The position numbers were made by a program, and so were the translations under genes. 64,000 nucleotides of DNA from Deuterostichococcus epilithicus (Eukaryota > Chlorophyta > Trebouxiophyceae > Prasiolales > Stichococcaceae). Below, piece after piece: positions 47,822-58,931 of the stretch. The stretch's first letter is position 1; every line of letters begins with the position of its first letter. The DNA is taken from positions 744,009 through 808,008 of the forward strand of contig JAVTLE010000021.1 in the NCBI GenBank assembly GCA_033439295.1, given 5' to 3'. The notes beneath the pieces are model-generated. The model worked only from the letters and a program-made list of their open reading frames with translations, had not been told where the DNA came from and did not search any database.

Positions 47822-49291
47822 CAGGTTACAAAAGGGGCGTTTCGGAGGGATCAACGACGGGGGAAAATTGAGGACTTTTGAATCCCCAACTATCCTCCCG
47901 GCTGTTCTACTGTCCCCGCAACTAAGGAAACGAGAACCAAAGTGCGAGCGGGTGGAATGCACTCAGGCGGGGTCGGCCAAGCAGCATGCACGCGACAGAA
48001 AAGGCACCTGGCTCGAGGGTCAGGCTGACAGGAAGTGTCCCAGTTTCGCTAGACAGTGGCTGTAGGGACCAGTGTCAATAGGCCAGGGCAAAATGTGTTG
48101 ATCAATGCGGTGTGCTATGAACCTAACGGCCCCCTGAAAAGTATATCCTCCCGGCTGTGCTGGCCGGGGATGCTTGGCAGCCGACCTGCATGCGGCAAAT
48201 CGCGCCTGCTTGTTTCAGCACATGTCACGAATGCTTCTGCAGTGATGTGCGAGTGCTTCCGGCGTTGAAACCAGGGTGGCACCGCACGGCGCACGCGTGC
48301 GCACGGCCGCACGGCTGTGAGCACTGCCGTGCGCACGTTGTCAGAGGCTGTCAGACAGTGATGTAATCCAGCTAGACAACAGTTGCCGACATGCTACTGC
48401 GGCTGCAGATGAGACGCAACTGCACATCACCGCCGTTTAACATGTTGCATACATCATCTCAACGCATAAGATATATGTACAGTGAGGTTGTATGCATTGT
48501 TCAGCCTATTATGGCCCAGCGCAGCCTGTTTCTTCATTCCCCTGGGGGATTAACACAAGCAGCCGTGCGAAAGTGCCGTTCCCTGCCGTGCGCGGTGCGC
48601 ACGCGGTGCGCACGCGAGCGCACGGCCGCACGTCAGTGCAAAGTGACGTGCGGTGCAACCCTGAAGTTTCAACTTGAGACTTCACGTCGCGCCGACTCTC
48701 ATGCACATCTTCATGATTTTCGCTTCACCCCGAGCCGTTAGTGTCCTGGAGCGTCCTGATTTGCTATCTGTACGAGTCCTGCGATCGTAATAGCACGAGC
48801 ATGCCATGCCAGCTGCTGCATGCTGCGATGCGTCATCTGCTGTAGCCGTTTTCGCTAGAGGGTGCTGCCGTTTGCGCTACAGGGTTTCGGCATTCCTGGG
48901 CCGGCCTGATTAGCGACCTGGCTGGTCCCCTTTCGGCTGGCCCCTTTTAAGCACTCTGATCAACCTCGCGTCTCGCCCCTGGCGAACGCCCATTGTTAGT
49001 ACTGGAAATAAAGGGACCAGATTTGCTCAGTCTAGGGTGAACTTTTCAGGCGAACACATCCGGTTGCATGACCTGTTCAAAGTGCTGACAACCTAAAAGT
49101 CGACCGAAGTCACACAGGCAGATGTCAATCCCGTGTCTGAAAGAGTGCCACTTGTGGTATGATCATCTAACGAACCGAGTCAACAAGAAAGCCCCTTGCT
49201 CTTGCATCAAATGAGGCTGAGCATGTTTGCGGTCAAAAATTGCCAAACCTCTCCAGGAATGGTTGGAAGATGGAAGCCGGATCCCAAGCAT
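47822..49291. other. Intergenic region, LINE cluster to SR gene
   Basis: About 1.5 kb without a supported gene. It contains the inverted-repeat element at 48264-48673 and alternating G/C-rich purine-pyrimidine stretches in its arms. The right part probably includes the 3' UTR of the minus-strand SR gene. Confidence 0.5.
48264..48673. repeat. Inverted-repeat (MITE- or foldback-like) element
   Basis: Left arm GTTGAAAC..AGGGT..GCACCGCACG from 48264 matches in inverse the right arm ending GTTTCAAC at 48673 (TGCGGTGCAACCCTGAAGTTTCAAC). Similarity continues, with gaps, through GTGCGCACG-rich sequence for some 70-100 bases per arm around a 200-base AT-richer centre. No coding sequence; flanking duplications are not clear. 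Confidence 0.5.
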
Positions 49292-50740
49292 CTAAGGCAG
49301 ATCGATGGACTGTTGGGCATCGCGTGGCGTGAGGCTTCGGGATCTGCGCAACACCGGACTCACAGAAGGCCCAGGACTGCGGTTGTACTGCAAGCTGCGG
49401 GAGCGGCGCGGCGCTGGGCTGAGGGATTGCCGCTGCGGAAGCGGGCTAGGGGAACGCTGCCGCGGGACGGGGCTGCGTGTCCGCCGCTGAGGCGGTGTTC
49501 GGCTGCTCCTGCGCCGCTCCCGAGGGCTGTGCGATCGCCGCGATGGCGGGCTGCGGCTGATGCGGCGGCGCGGCGGCGGGCTGCGTGGCCGCCGGGGTGG
49601 CGGGCTGCGGCTGTGCCGCCGTCGGGGGCTGCGCGAGCGCGACCGTCGCCGGGAGGTGTCCCTGTCCCGACTGTCTGTGCGGCCTATCGGCTCGTCCCGC
49701 CGCATCATGTCCCGCGGCGTCTTCCGGGACTGCTTGGAGTGCACTACCTGCAGGTGCAAAGACGGCCGGCACTAACGAGCCTGAGTTTTAAGTGGCCAAC
49801 CTGATGCAATGAAATGCGGGGCTGAGGTCCTTGCAAGTTATGCATGCCGCCTCAGGGACCACAGGGCATGCCAGCAGATTTGTCACGACTCCCGATTGCT
49901 GACGACTTGCATCCCAACTCATGACTGACGAACGAGCAACGACAGTCTCAGGATAGCTAGTAAGATTGGCATCCTCACCGACACTTCCCGCCCATTGATA
50001 AGCTTGCCGTCCAGTCCGTGCACTGCATCATCGGCGTCTCTGGGATCTGCAAACTCGATGAAGCCGAAACCCCGGGCACGCCTGCAGGCAGCGTCATCTC
50101 CACGTTCTGGGCGGCGACATTCAATCTCACAATTGGCAGCTTGAGGCATCCAGATGTCACAAACCCCTACGTGGGAGAACATCTTCTTCTGCTGCCACCC
50201 GGCCGCTCCATTCACAATGGCCTTGTGGCCGTTTGGGCTGCTTGCTTGACGGCTAGTCACATCTCCGGAAGACAGGCTGGTCCATGTGGCAGGCCAGATG
50301 TGACCAAGCCATAGGCAAGAGCAGAGATGTGCGTCTAGGCAGGTGAGAATCTGCAAGTAGGCACTGCAGGTGCAAGAGTCCTACCCTGTGTAGTAGTCGC
50401 GAGGCAGGTATACGTCGCGAACATCGCCGTACTTTGCAAACTTGTCCCGAACCTCGTCAGGCCTGCACCCCGCGCATACAAGCAAGCTGACGGTGGCGGC
50501 AGCAGGGTGCGCAGCCGTTCTCATGATGATGCAGAACAACATGCACATCAGGGGGCTGGAGACGCTGGCAACGTCATAGCGTCTGCATGGCGTCTGCATG
50601 ATGTCTGCCATGTGACTAATGCTCACTGCGCTACTGACGGAGGGCATGCAAAACTTTGACACTCACCCCATGTCCAGTGGCAGGTTCCGGCAGAGAAGTG
50701 ACACGCCCGTACGCCCACCATCTCTGCCGTCACCGCTCAT
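49292..50740 (-). CDS. SR splicing factor, SC35-like (SCL type)
   Basis: Four exons in phase: 50740-50667, 50462-50385, 50081-49979 and 49747-49292, giving 236 residues from ATG at 50740. One RRM: RNP2 LLCRNL (15-20), then [24 protein letters not shown] and RNP1 ARGFGFIEF (53-61), ending NGREVSV. The last exon reads [15 protein letters not shown] and then a C-terminal Arg-Ser/Arg-Ser-Pro domain rich in RSRSPRRR and PPPRR repeats. The RRM order and the DYYTG segment match plant SCL proteins, nuclear factors that recognise exonic enhancers and recruit U1/U2 snRNPs. The RS domain is normally phosphorylated by SRPK/CLK kinases. Length is usual for the family. Confidence 0.9.
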
Positions 50741-51587
50741 CGATGGAAGATCGGGGCAGCTCCTCCCGTCTCCAGTGGTTCCGGCACTAGATTGGGTGCA
50801 GCTCGCCGCCGATCCTCCAGATCACACAGCCGCGGGACGCGCTCCGACAGATGACTCGTCCCTTGCACTAGATCAGGTTGACTCACGCCTGCAACTTTAC
50901 GGTCGATTGCCAGTCGGCAGTTGCCAAAATCAAATCAATGGATGTTCAATCAAAAAGGAAGCACGAAGTAGTTCATCTCCCGCTCCAAGACGTGCCAGGA
51001 CGTGTTCGAGCAACTGAACCGCCTGGCGATGCGCACTTGCGACAAAAGCTCTGAAGCAAAACAAAACAGCCGCATCAAGAAGACCACAAAGACATCGTTG
51101 AGGTCCGGGGCGTCTGTCAATAAACTCTCGGCGTAGTGAACGATCTGCAGCCGTTTGGTTGTCAGACGATCACGAATTGAGGGGCTGTGCAGCGTTGCAG
51201 CGTTGAATCCCCAATACTGTCGATTAAGTTGCTTTTACTACGGACCTTTACCTTCCACACGTGCTGCCAGAGTGGCTGGCGGCACCTCGAACTTTGCTGC
51301 CACCTGTTCAGCAGGACGTGCCTGAACAGGGCGAGGATTCGCCGCTTGTATGCACTTGCTGCTGAAAGCGCCGAGCATTGACAGCTCTACCTGGTAAGTG
51401 TCATCGAGGTGCTTCGTCTGTCTGCCTGCATGCACACCCGGTTGTAGGTCAAGTTGCGCATTGATGCCAACGTGCGTTCTACCATCACCCAGCAGCACAA
51501 AGGCCTGGACATGTGAGGAGAGTCAGGTGGTCAATCTATACTGGTACACTGCAGAGCTCACCGCAGACGCTGCATACAAGGCGTCCA
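50741..51587. other. Divergent intergenic region with possible 5' exons
   Basis: Between the SR gene start (minus) and the membrane protein gene (plus). It should hold both promoters. Coding-like segments occur at about 51250-51340 (LYLPHVLPEWLAAPRTLLPP) and 51448-51511 (VKLRIDANVRSTITQQHKGLD), the second preceded by AG and followed by GTGAGG. I could not join them in phase to the downstream exon, so they are not called. Confidence 0.4.
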
Positions 51588-52277
51588 TGCCGGCGCCGCC
51601 ACCTTCACCAGTGTCAGCTGGCAGACTTGCCGATCTGCTGGCTGAAGAACACTTCAACATCCTGTATCTCCTGGCCATAATCATTCCAGTCTGCACAGCA
51701 ATCATCGGTGAGGCGTCTGTTCTTTAGTGATCCAATAATGTGGACATTGTGGAGTACAACTCTGTGTTGCGTACTACCCATATTTCGTACTCTGCAACTG
51801 TCTAGCTTGACTCGTAGTTGCCCTTCCTGCAGGTTCTGGCTGTCTGTGGAGAGTACGGCAGCGCAGCATCAAGGATTTTCATAAGGCGATGGCTTTGAGG
51901 AATGCACAGGTACCTGCGCCTGAAGACGGACGGTCCACTGCATGCAGTACCAGGCTGCGCCTCAGATGCTGACGCTGAGATTCCTATCAGAGCAGATGCA
52001 GGAGATGGAGGAGCAGGAAGTCTCAACCATCATCACCAAGCCGTCAGGGGCATCGTCCTACCTGTTCACTACAAGGAGACCGTCAAGCAACACTCTGGGT
52101 GGTAGCGGTGCTGGCTTCTGGTCTCAGATCGGATCGGAGGCGCAGGCTGGGGATGTGGAGGATCCTGCAGCAGCGTCACTCCTCGCAAAGCCAGCCGGCC
52201 AGGCGCCGCTCAGCAGCACGGAAATCGAACTGCCGCGGCGCAAATCACGTGCTTCGGCTGGCGCCGCATCTCGCTAG
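51588..52277 (+). CDS. Small membrane protein, function unknown
   Basis: Three exons join in phase: 51588-51710 (MPAPPPSPVSAGRLADLLAEEH, then a membrane segment FNILYLLAIIIPVCTAIIG), 51834-51909 (SGCLWRVRQRSIKDFHKAM, basic) and 51946-52277 (MLTLRFLSEQMQEMEEQEVST, then a polar tail), stop at 52275-52277. The layout is a short N-terminal part, one hydrophobic span, a positively charged stretch and a Ser/Ala-rich tail, so the tail is probably cytosolic. The ATG at 51588 is the first in this exon, but the frame stays open upstream and more 5' exons may exist. I do not recognise the family. Confidence 0.5.
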
Positions 52278-52698
52278 GTGTTGCAAAGCAGCCCTGCGGG
52301 CCGCGGATACGTGGACACGTTGCGGAGTCATCGCCACAACAGGTCTGGAGCGATGTGTGCTCCAGCGCTGTGTATTATGCAGGCGACAGTAGCATTATGC
52401 CGCCCAAAAAAAGCCAAGAGTCTCTATCGGCGGCAAGCTGCAAAAGAAGGGTTTAGCGACCCGTGGATGAACTTCAGGTGCTTCGCCTGCTGCCGGCAAA
52501 TTCTCAGCTGAGTAGCAAGTGAAATCGCTCGCATCCTCTGCTTGCGAAGTCTCTTTCAAGTGGTAGCGGCGATGTCTCTCGCGCGGCGAGACTGACTGCT
52601 GTTTGCTTCGCATCCACTTGTCGTCCTACTCAGCTCCGGCAGAATATGGCAGCGCCCCGATACTGACGTCGTCCAATTGATCGAAAGCTTCTGCAGCT
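52278..52698. other. Intergenic region
   Basis: About 420 bases between two plus-strand genes, with no supported gene. It holds the 3' UTR of the membrane protein gene and the promoter and 5' UTR of the glycerol-3-phosphate dehydrogenase gene. Confidence 0.5.
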
Positions 52699-55600
52699 AT
52701 GCCGGGTGGCAGCGCCCCTGTGGGCGCGCCTGCGCCATGCGCCAGTCTGCACTCGAGGGCCAAAAATGCCGGAACAGGCAGCGCTAGAGCGCGGCGGCCC
52801 GCGCGCCGCACGGCACGGCAAACGCCCTCCAATAGCTTCAATGGGTCGGGATGTCAATCCGCACCAAGGAGCGTCGCCAGGCAGCAGGCCAACCAGTGGC
52901 AGCAAGAATGGCAGCTTGGCAGCCTTGCGCCCACACACAGCCGTCCGGCTTCCTGCGCGGCAGCGAAGGACGGCAGTGAGATCGAAGTCAGCAGCACGTG
53001 GCCCAGCAGCAGCGCCAGCACAGTCAGCAGGGAGCTCGCGAGCCGGCTAGCGGCGCCGTCCGCAGTGCAGCACAGCTCGGATGTGCAGCACACGCCTGCC
53101 GCGACGCCAGCTGTTGTGGAGACACCCGCAGCCACTGCCATGATGAGCGCCACTACTCGTGGTCGCAACGGCAGCGACAGCAACAGCGGCGGCGGCAACG
53201 GCGCCGCCACGCCGGCGCCGTCCGAGCGTCCGCCTCCAAACCAGCCCGTCGCTGGGCAGCGCGCCGGCCGCGAAGGCCGTGGCGAGCAGCAGCCGGACGA
53301 GCACGGAGTGGAACGCTGCGAGCACCCTCCAGAGAGCGGCATCGTGCCAGACGCACAGCTCAGTGAGGCGATGTCAGATGCGCGGGTAGCCAAGCCGCTG
53401 CACGCCATCACAACGGATGTGACGCTGTCCTCGCCACCGCGCATCAGGGGCGGCAGGAACCTGTTCCTGCCTTCCGAGAAGTCCCAGATCCGGGACTCGT
53501 GGCGCAAGATCATGCGATGGTCAAAGGTGCACCCCCGCTCGCCTGTAACATATGCAGAGCAGCCACAGACTCGCGCTCCCTTGCTCCTCCATGCCGGGCT
53601 GCCAATGCGCGCGTGCAGCCGCCAAGCCCTTTTCACGCCCAACAATGGCCTGTGCGCGCTCTTATACTGTGCCCTCCCATTCTTTCCACTCCAGGCCGAA
53701 GGCACGGCTGACCTGTCATCTGCAGGTGGTCAGCAAGGGCGACGGCTCAACGCTGGAGGCGACGCGTAAGGTGGTTGTCTTTGGCGGCGGCAGCTTTGGC
53801 ACGGCGGTGGGCGCCGCACTGGCACGCCAGAAGGACGACTTGGACGTGACGCTGCTGCTGCGGGACCCGTACGTGTGCCAGGATATCAACACGCTGCACT
53901 GCAACCGCCGGTACCTGGAGGTGCATTCTTCGTAGCATCCTGTTGCAACAATTGGGTCTGGTCCTTGTCTGTGAGTGATGTTGCGGACACACACGCGCTG
54001 TCAATGGTGTCCATGCCGTCTGCAGTCTGTCTGCCCGCACAGCTGACCAGAGTGCTGCCCCACCGGCGAGGGCCCTGTGTGAGCAGACTTTACCTGCAAC
54101 GTGCTTGCTGAGACGATTCTGACCATACGCATTTGGCCCCAGGACTTCACGTTGCCGGATAATGTGACTGCGACGACCAGCATGGCGGAGGCGATTGCAG
54201 ACGCACAGTTTGCGGTGCATGCGGTGCCCGTGCAGCACAGCCGCCGCTTCTTGGATGGCATCAAGGTAGGGACATTTTCGGCCTGACATTCAGTGCCATG
54301 GAGCCCGGCACCCCTGCCATGCATGAGCGCCTGCACCAGCCGAGGTGGCAACTGGCCATGCGCCTCAGGCCTCCGGCGGCGGGCGCCCAGTGGTAATCGA
54401 CACGCCATCCCGTGCTAATTCTCAAGCCTCCTCAAGGCCTTGCTCATGGACACGGCTCTGCGAATTCCCGTTGTGCACTTCCCTGTAGGACGTGCTGCCG
54501 CCGGACGTGACCATCATCAGCGTGAGCAAGGGACTGGAGGTGGCCACCGGGCAGATGATGTCGGAGATCATACCCTCCGCGCTGCAGCGCAAGCAGCCGG
54601 CGGTCTTCCTGTCGGGCCCCTCCTTCGCGCGCGAGGTCATGGAGCTCTGCCCCACCGTCGTGGTCGCCGCCAGCAAGGTGAGTGCCCCAATCAGCCCGGG
54701 TGAGGCCGCAAACGGGTGGACCCTCCTTCATCGCTGTGCATTGGAACATGCCGTGCCGAGGCTCGTGCGAGCGCTGTGCTGCCGTCCGCATCGTTGCCAG
54801 CAGGCCGGGAAGCACACTGCTGTGAGTAGACGGCATTGCTGCAAACCCATGAGGCTGTCGTGGGCGCACCCCGTACACCCGTCAGCGGCGGCATGCGTGC
54901 GCTGTTCCGTCAGGGTGGCGCCCTGCAGTTGGCAATGGCAGGCTTGCGCGCAGCTGCCGCAGCAAGGAGCCTGACTCCCTGCGACAGGGGGGTCGATGCG
55001 TCACAGCGCTGTCCCAGCTGCTCCATTAGATGAGATCCTGGAGGTGACACAACCCTGGACAGCCAGAGAGGCACTTTCCGGGAGATACCTCCACGCAAAT
55101 CCTGCGCCCTCTCTGCATCTGCAGGACGTGAAGCTGGCGCGGAGCGTGCAGCAGCTGTTGGCGGGGCCGTACATGCGGGTCAACACCTCAACCGATGTGA
55201 CCGGTGTGGAGATCTGCGGCGCGCTCAAAAACGTGCTGGCCATTGCCGCCGGCATCGTGCAGGGCCTGGAGCTGGGCAACAACGCGATGGCAGCCCTTCT
55301 GTCCCAGGTGGGACCTCAACAACTCGTGTACACCTGCCGAATCCTGCTGCCTGTTCCAGGTGTTTCATTCATCTCGAGCCCTGTGTGAAGTCCTGCAACA
55401 CCTTCTGCGCAAGCCTCTGCGGCAGCCTTGCGCGCCGTCTGTGGCTGCGTGCAAGTGGCAAGCAGGCCGCAGGATGGCCGGGCAGACCCCGAGGCAGCGT
55501 CAGGCCGGGGGCCCGGTGGCGCTGCCGCGCTCATGCTTATCCTCAGCAGCGCACGAGGCAGGGCCTCTCTGAGTGGTGCCACGTCCACTGGCAGTGATGG

Positions 55601-56485
55601 CCCGCACTCGGAGGCGTGAACAGCACCTTGCCCGTGTTGGCCTGCACACCGTGCACCCTCACGCTGCTCCCTGCCTTCGGTGCTTGACCTTCTAACTTCA
55701 CGACAACACCTTCTCGCCGCAGGGGTGCGCGGAGATCCGGTGGCTGGCGGAGAAGATGGGCGCCAAGCCCGAGACAGTCTCGGGGCTGTCCGGGCTGGGC
55801 GACATCATGCTGACCTGCTACGGCGCGCTGTCCCGCAACCGCGCCGTCGGCGTGCGCCTGGGCCAGGGCGAGGCACTGGAGGACATCCTCGCCAGCAGCT
55901 CCCAGGTGCGACTGTTTCTGTGGTGCCAGTTCACGAGTATCCAGCTCCACATTCATGTGGGGCTCGTGGGCGCCATCTTGCATGCTGCGCTGTCATCATC
56001 GGCGCTTTGGTCACCTGCCAATGTGCGGCCGGCGGCACATGCTGGCGCTGCGTGTGTTACCTCCGGTCCGCTGGTTGCACCGCATGCTGCAGCAGTGGCG
56101 CAATGTTGGATGCGGCATCTCTCGGGCAGGCCTGTGCGAGTCTGGGCAATGGGCTCCTACGTTCACTGCAAAGACAGCATCGCTGCTGGCTGGCTGGTCG
56201 AAATTTGCTTGGTCAAGGCCACAGCGCTGTTGCGAACGAGTGCCCTGGATGGTGGGCGTCACATCGAGCAGGACGGAGAAGGTTGTTTTGACAGCTGCTC
56301 TGCTGTCGTCTTCCATGTAGGTGGCTGAGGGCGTCAGCACAGCGGCTGCAGTTGTGGGTCTGGGCCGGAAGTACAGGGTGGCGCTGCCAGTTCTGACGGC
56401 GGTGGCCCAAGTTTTGGACGGCAACCTGAGCCCCAAGGAAGTGGTGTTCGAAATTATGAACTTGCCGCAGATAGACGAGAAATGA
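52699..56485 (+). CDS. Glycerol-3-phosphate dehydrogenase (NAD+), plastid type
   Basis: Reduces dihydroxyacetone phosphate to sn-glycerol-3-phosphate with NADH, feeding glycerolipid synthesis. Seven exons, all in phase 0: 52699-53526, 53726-53920, 54143-54265, 54489-54677, 55125-55307, 55723-55905 and 56321-56485. The last six encode a complete GlpD/GPDH-type enzyme: nucleotide loop [14 protein letters not shown] (about 292-305), [36 protein letters not shown], catalytic Lys in [13 protein letters not shown] (about 480), [10 protein letters not shown] and [14 protein letters not shown], ending [11 protein letters not shown]. Order and sequence resemble the plant plastid GLY1/SFD1 enzyme. The first exon adds about 276 residues: an Ala/Ser/Arg-rich, transit-peptide-like start ([13 protein letters not shown]), then low complexity. 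The exact start is unsure. It is not the phosphatase-fused algal form. Confidence 0.9.
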
Positions 56486-56911
56486 GGTGGGAGAGGAGTT
56501 ACTCTGGCTGCCAGGCGTTCAATGGCCGATCTGTGTGAATTGCTTGCATGACTCCGCTCAGCACAATGCAGTTTTTTTGTTTGAATCAGGAAGAACAGCA
56601 GGGGCTGTTGAGAAGAGACGGCACACCATTGAAGCACATGTGGACGTGAGCATGTACTTCCGTTTATTTTGTGATATGACTGTGGCCAAGCTCGCGACAT
56701 ATCCTACAGCCAGAGATCTGTCGACCTACCTACTACGAATTCAGAGGGACTGCTGACTTTGTGAGGCCCAGACGCTGTCCAAGTTTGCAGCAGAGGCGCC
56801 GCAAACCTTGTGATTACAATACAGAAACGGCTGCGGGGGCTGCATGCAAGACGATCATCTGCCTGCTTGCGACCACCGCCGGCCATGTCGCTCTTGCTGT
56901 GGTCCAGACAG
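56486..56911. other. Convergent 3' region
   Basis: About 430 bases between the stop codons of the dehydrogenase (plus) and LSD1-like (minus) genes. I see no coding sequence; it holds the two 3' UTRs. Confidence 0.5.
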
Positions 56912-58268
56912 TCAGCCGTGCACCACGCCAACCGCTATGTGCTGCCGCCCGTCCTCGTCGACTGGATTCTCCACCAGCACTGTCGCAGTCGGCTTGCCGG
57001 GTTGCGCCTCTGACTGGGGCGCCGCATGTGGCGCTGTGGACTGGCTGACGGCTGTGATGCGATTGCAGACCGCGCACCTGCATGGCGGCACAAGGCACTG
57101 CTGCCTGAAGCACATCGATGTGCGAGCTGCACGAGTACCGAAAATCACCCTGGCGTGCAACTCGCAAACTGGACGGCCGTCAGCACAGACCAGCAAATGT
57201 AAGGCGGCCTGAGCAGCGAAACGTTCCGAGGCACCAGTCAAAGAATGTGGGCGGGGGCCTCACTTGACGGCATGAGCGCCATGTGCATACATGAGCGTGA
57301 CCTGCACGCCAAGGAGCTGCTCAGGGACATACACCACGCGCACGCGTCTGTTGCTAAGTGCTGCAGTGTGACATGCAACAAGAACGTTGTACATGCCTTT
57401 GCATGGCCGCAAGCGCAGGGCGTCTCACCCGGCACCCGCTGCACACCATTTGGCCGACTTGGTTCGCCTGCAGGCGCAGTGACCAGGACTTTTAGGACAG
57501 GCCTGGCCTGGCCTGGCCGATTCAGCACGCCATGGCATCGCCGCTGGAGATGTGACTGCCGGGGGGCGTGAGCTCTGGACGCAATTCCTCAGCAACCCTC
57601 CAGAATGCGGCGCACCCAGAGGTGTCGCTCAAGGACGTCAGGGAGGGCAGGAACAGCGGATGCATGTTATATCACATGCACAGGTATGGGAGGCGGGGCA
57701 CGCACCGCCGCCGCGGAGCTGATGGTGGAGCACACCGAGCACTGCACCTGGCGGGCGCCCCGCGGGTAGGTCAGCACCGTGCGGCACTGCATGTTGCTGC
57801 ATGTTAGCTGCGCCTGTCCCTCTGCGGGGCGCAAAAGAGTCACGATCGGGTCGAGGCAGGGGGAACTTGGACACTGACGTTGGCATTCAAGAGTCATCAG
57901 GACGAACAACAGCGGTTGCGTTTTGCGGTTGCGTTTTGCGCAACAGCACGCGGATTTGGCCCCGTTTCATCAGCGGATGATGCAGTGATGCCCGTCCAAG
58001 GTGGAAGAACGCCATTCAGACAGCTTGGTACCTGAGTGCTGCGGCTGCGGTCGTACGGATGTGACATGGCCACAGCGTGCACACCGTACATTCTGAGCAC
58101 CCTGTGCATTCGATGCAGGCCTTCCGTTACATCTTAATGAGCCAGATCTGATGCTGTCATTGCGGCTTAAAGGCGACCTGAAATCGAGCCAGCATGCAGG
58201 CCTGGCGCTTGCCTGGGCAAACATGAGTAGTGAAGAGCATCCGCCACAGACAAGCTGACCCTGCGGAC
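56912..58268 (-). CDS. LSD1-type zinc finger protein (LSD1/LOL family)
   Basis: Six exons joined in phase: 58268-58213 (GQLVCGGCSSLLMFAQ), 58101-58032 (GAQNVRCARCGHVTSV), 57821-57706 (LTCSNMQCRTVLTYPRGARQVQCSVCSTIS), 57467-57429 (GQMVCSGCR), 57301-57264 (VTLMYAHGAHAVK) and 57077-56912 (CAVCNRITAVSQ to VLVENPVDEDGRQHIAVGVV, stop). This gives three LSD1 zinc fingers of the CxxCRxxLxYxxGAxxVxCxxC type and the family's typical VENP...VAVGV C-terminus. Plant members act as scaffolds or transcriptional regulators that restrain reactive-oxygen-triggered cell death; the role here is inference. The second finger has an extra residue in its first pair (CSNMQC). The 58213 donor is GC (GCAAGC). The first exon with the start codon, upstream of 58268, was not identified. 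Confidence 0.85.
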
Positions 58269-58931
58269 CTGCAGGACGAAAGCAAACTAGGTTTAAGGAT
58301 CGATGAGATCTGCGTCGGTCCTGTTTGTACTGCAAATGCTGATTGATGGCCTCATGCAGGTGCACGCAGCTACCCACAGGCCAAGGTCGAACCGAGTCGA
58401 GCACCTGGTGCATGATGGTAGTACGGGCCCTGCCACTGCATGCCCAGCTCGTTGCGGTGAGGCAGGAGTTGCGCAGGGCTGGTTCTCGTCGCCTCCGAAA
58501 GGGGCAAGTGTGTTGAGATTTGTCAGAAGGATATGGCTGCTGCCGCGGCCCAGGCACACGTCGCGAAAAAAGGGTGTCTAGTGGTTTCGCTTGCGGCATT
58601 AATTGCTGCAATGGAGCTGAGTGTGCCGCTGTGGCGCTGGCTGACTATGGTTACATAAACAGGGTGTCGGGCGATTCCCGCGCTGCGAGACCTGTCTGAC
58701 AACAGCCGAGTACGGTTGTTCGAGCCACTCACGTTTGATTGGCAATGAGTGATCTGCGAACAACTGGCTGCTTACGGCGCAAACAGTTGACCGCGCAAAT
58801 TTCCAGAACGGGTACGTAGCTCCCAGTCCTATGGTGTCCTATGGTGACCGACACACAGCAGCCAACATATAGATTCACGATGCGCAACAACCACGATCCA
58901 CAAGTCAATGCCAAAATAGCGTCAGGCAAGC
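58269..58931. other. Region between LSD1-like gene 5' part and TL29 gene 3' end
   Basis: About 660 bases. It must contain the missing first exon and promoter of the LSD1-like gene and the 3' UTR of the TL29-like gene. Minus-strand open frames exist (for example from ATG at 58611), but none could be joined with confidence. Confidence 0.4.
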
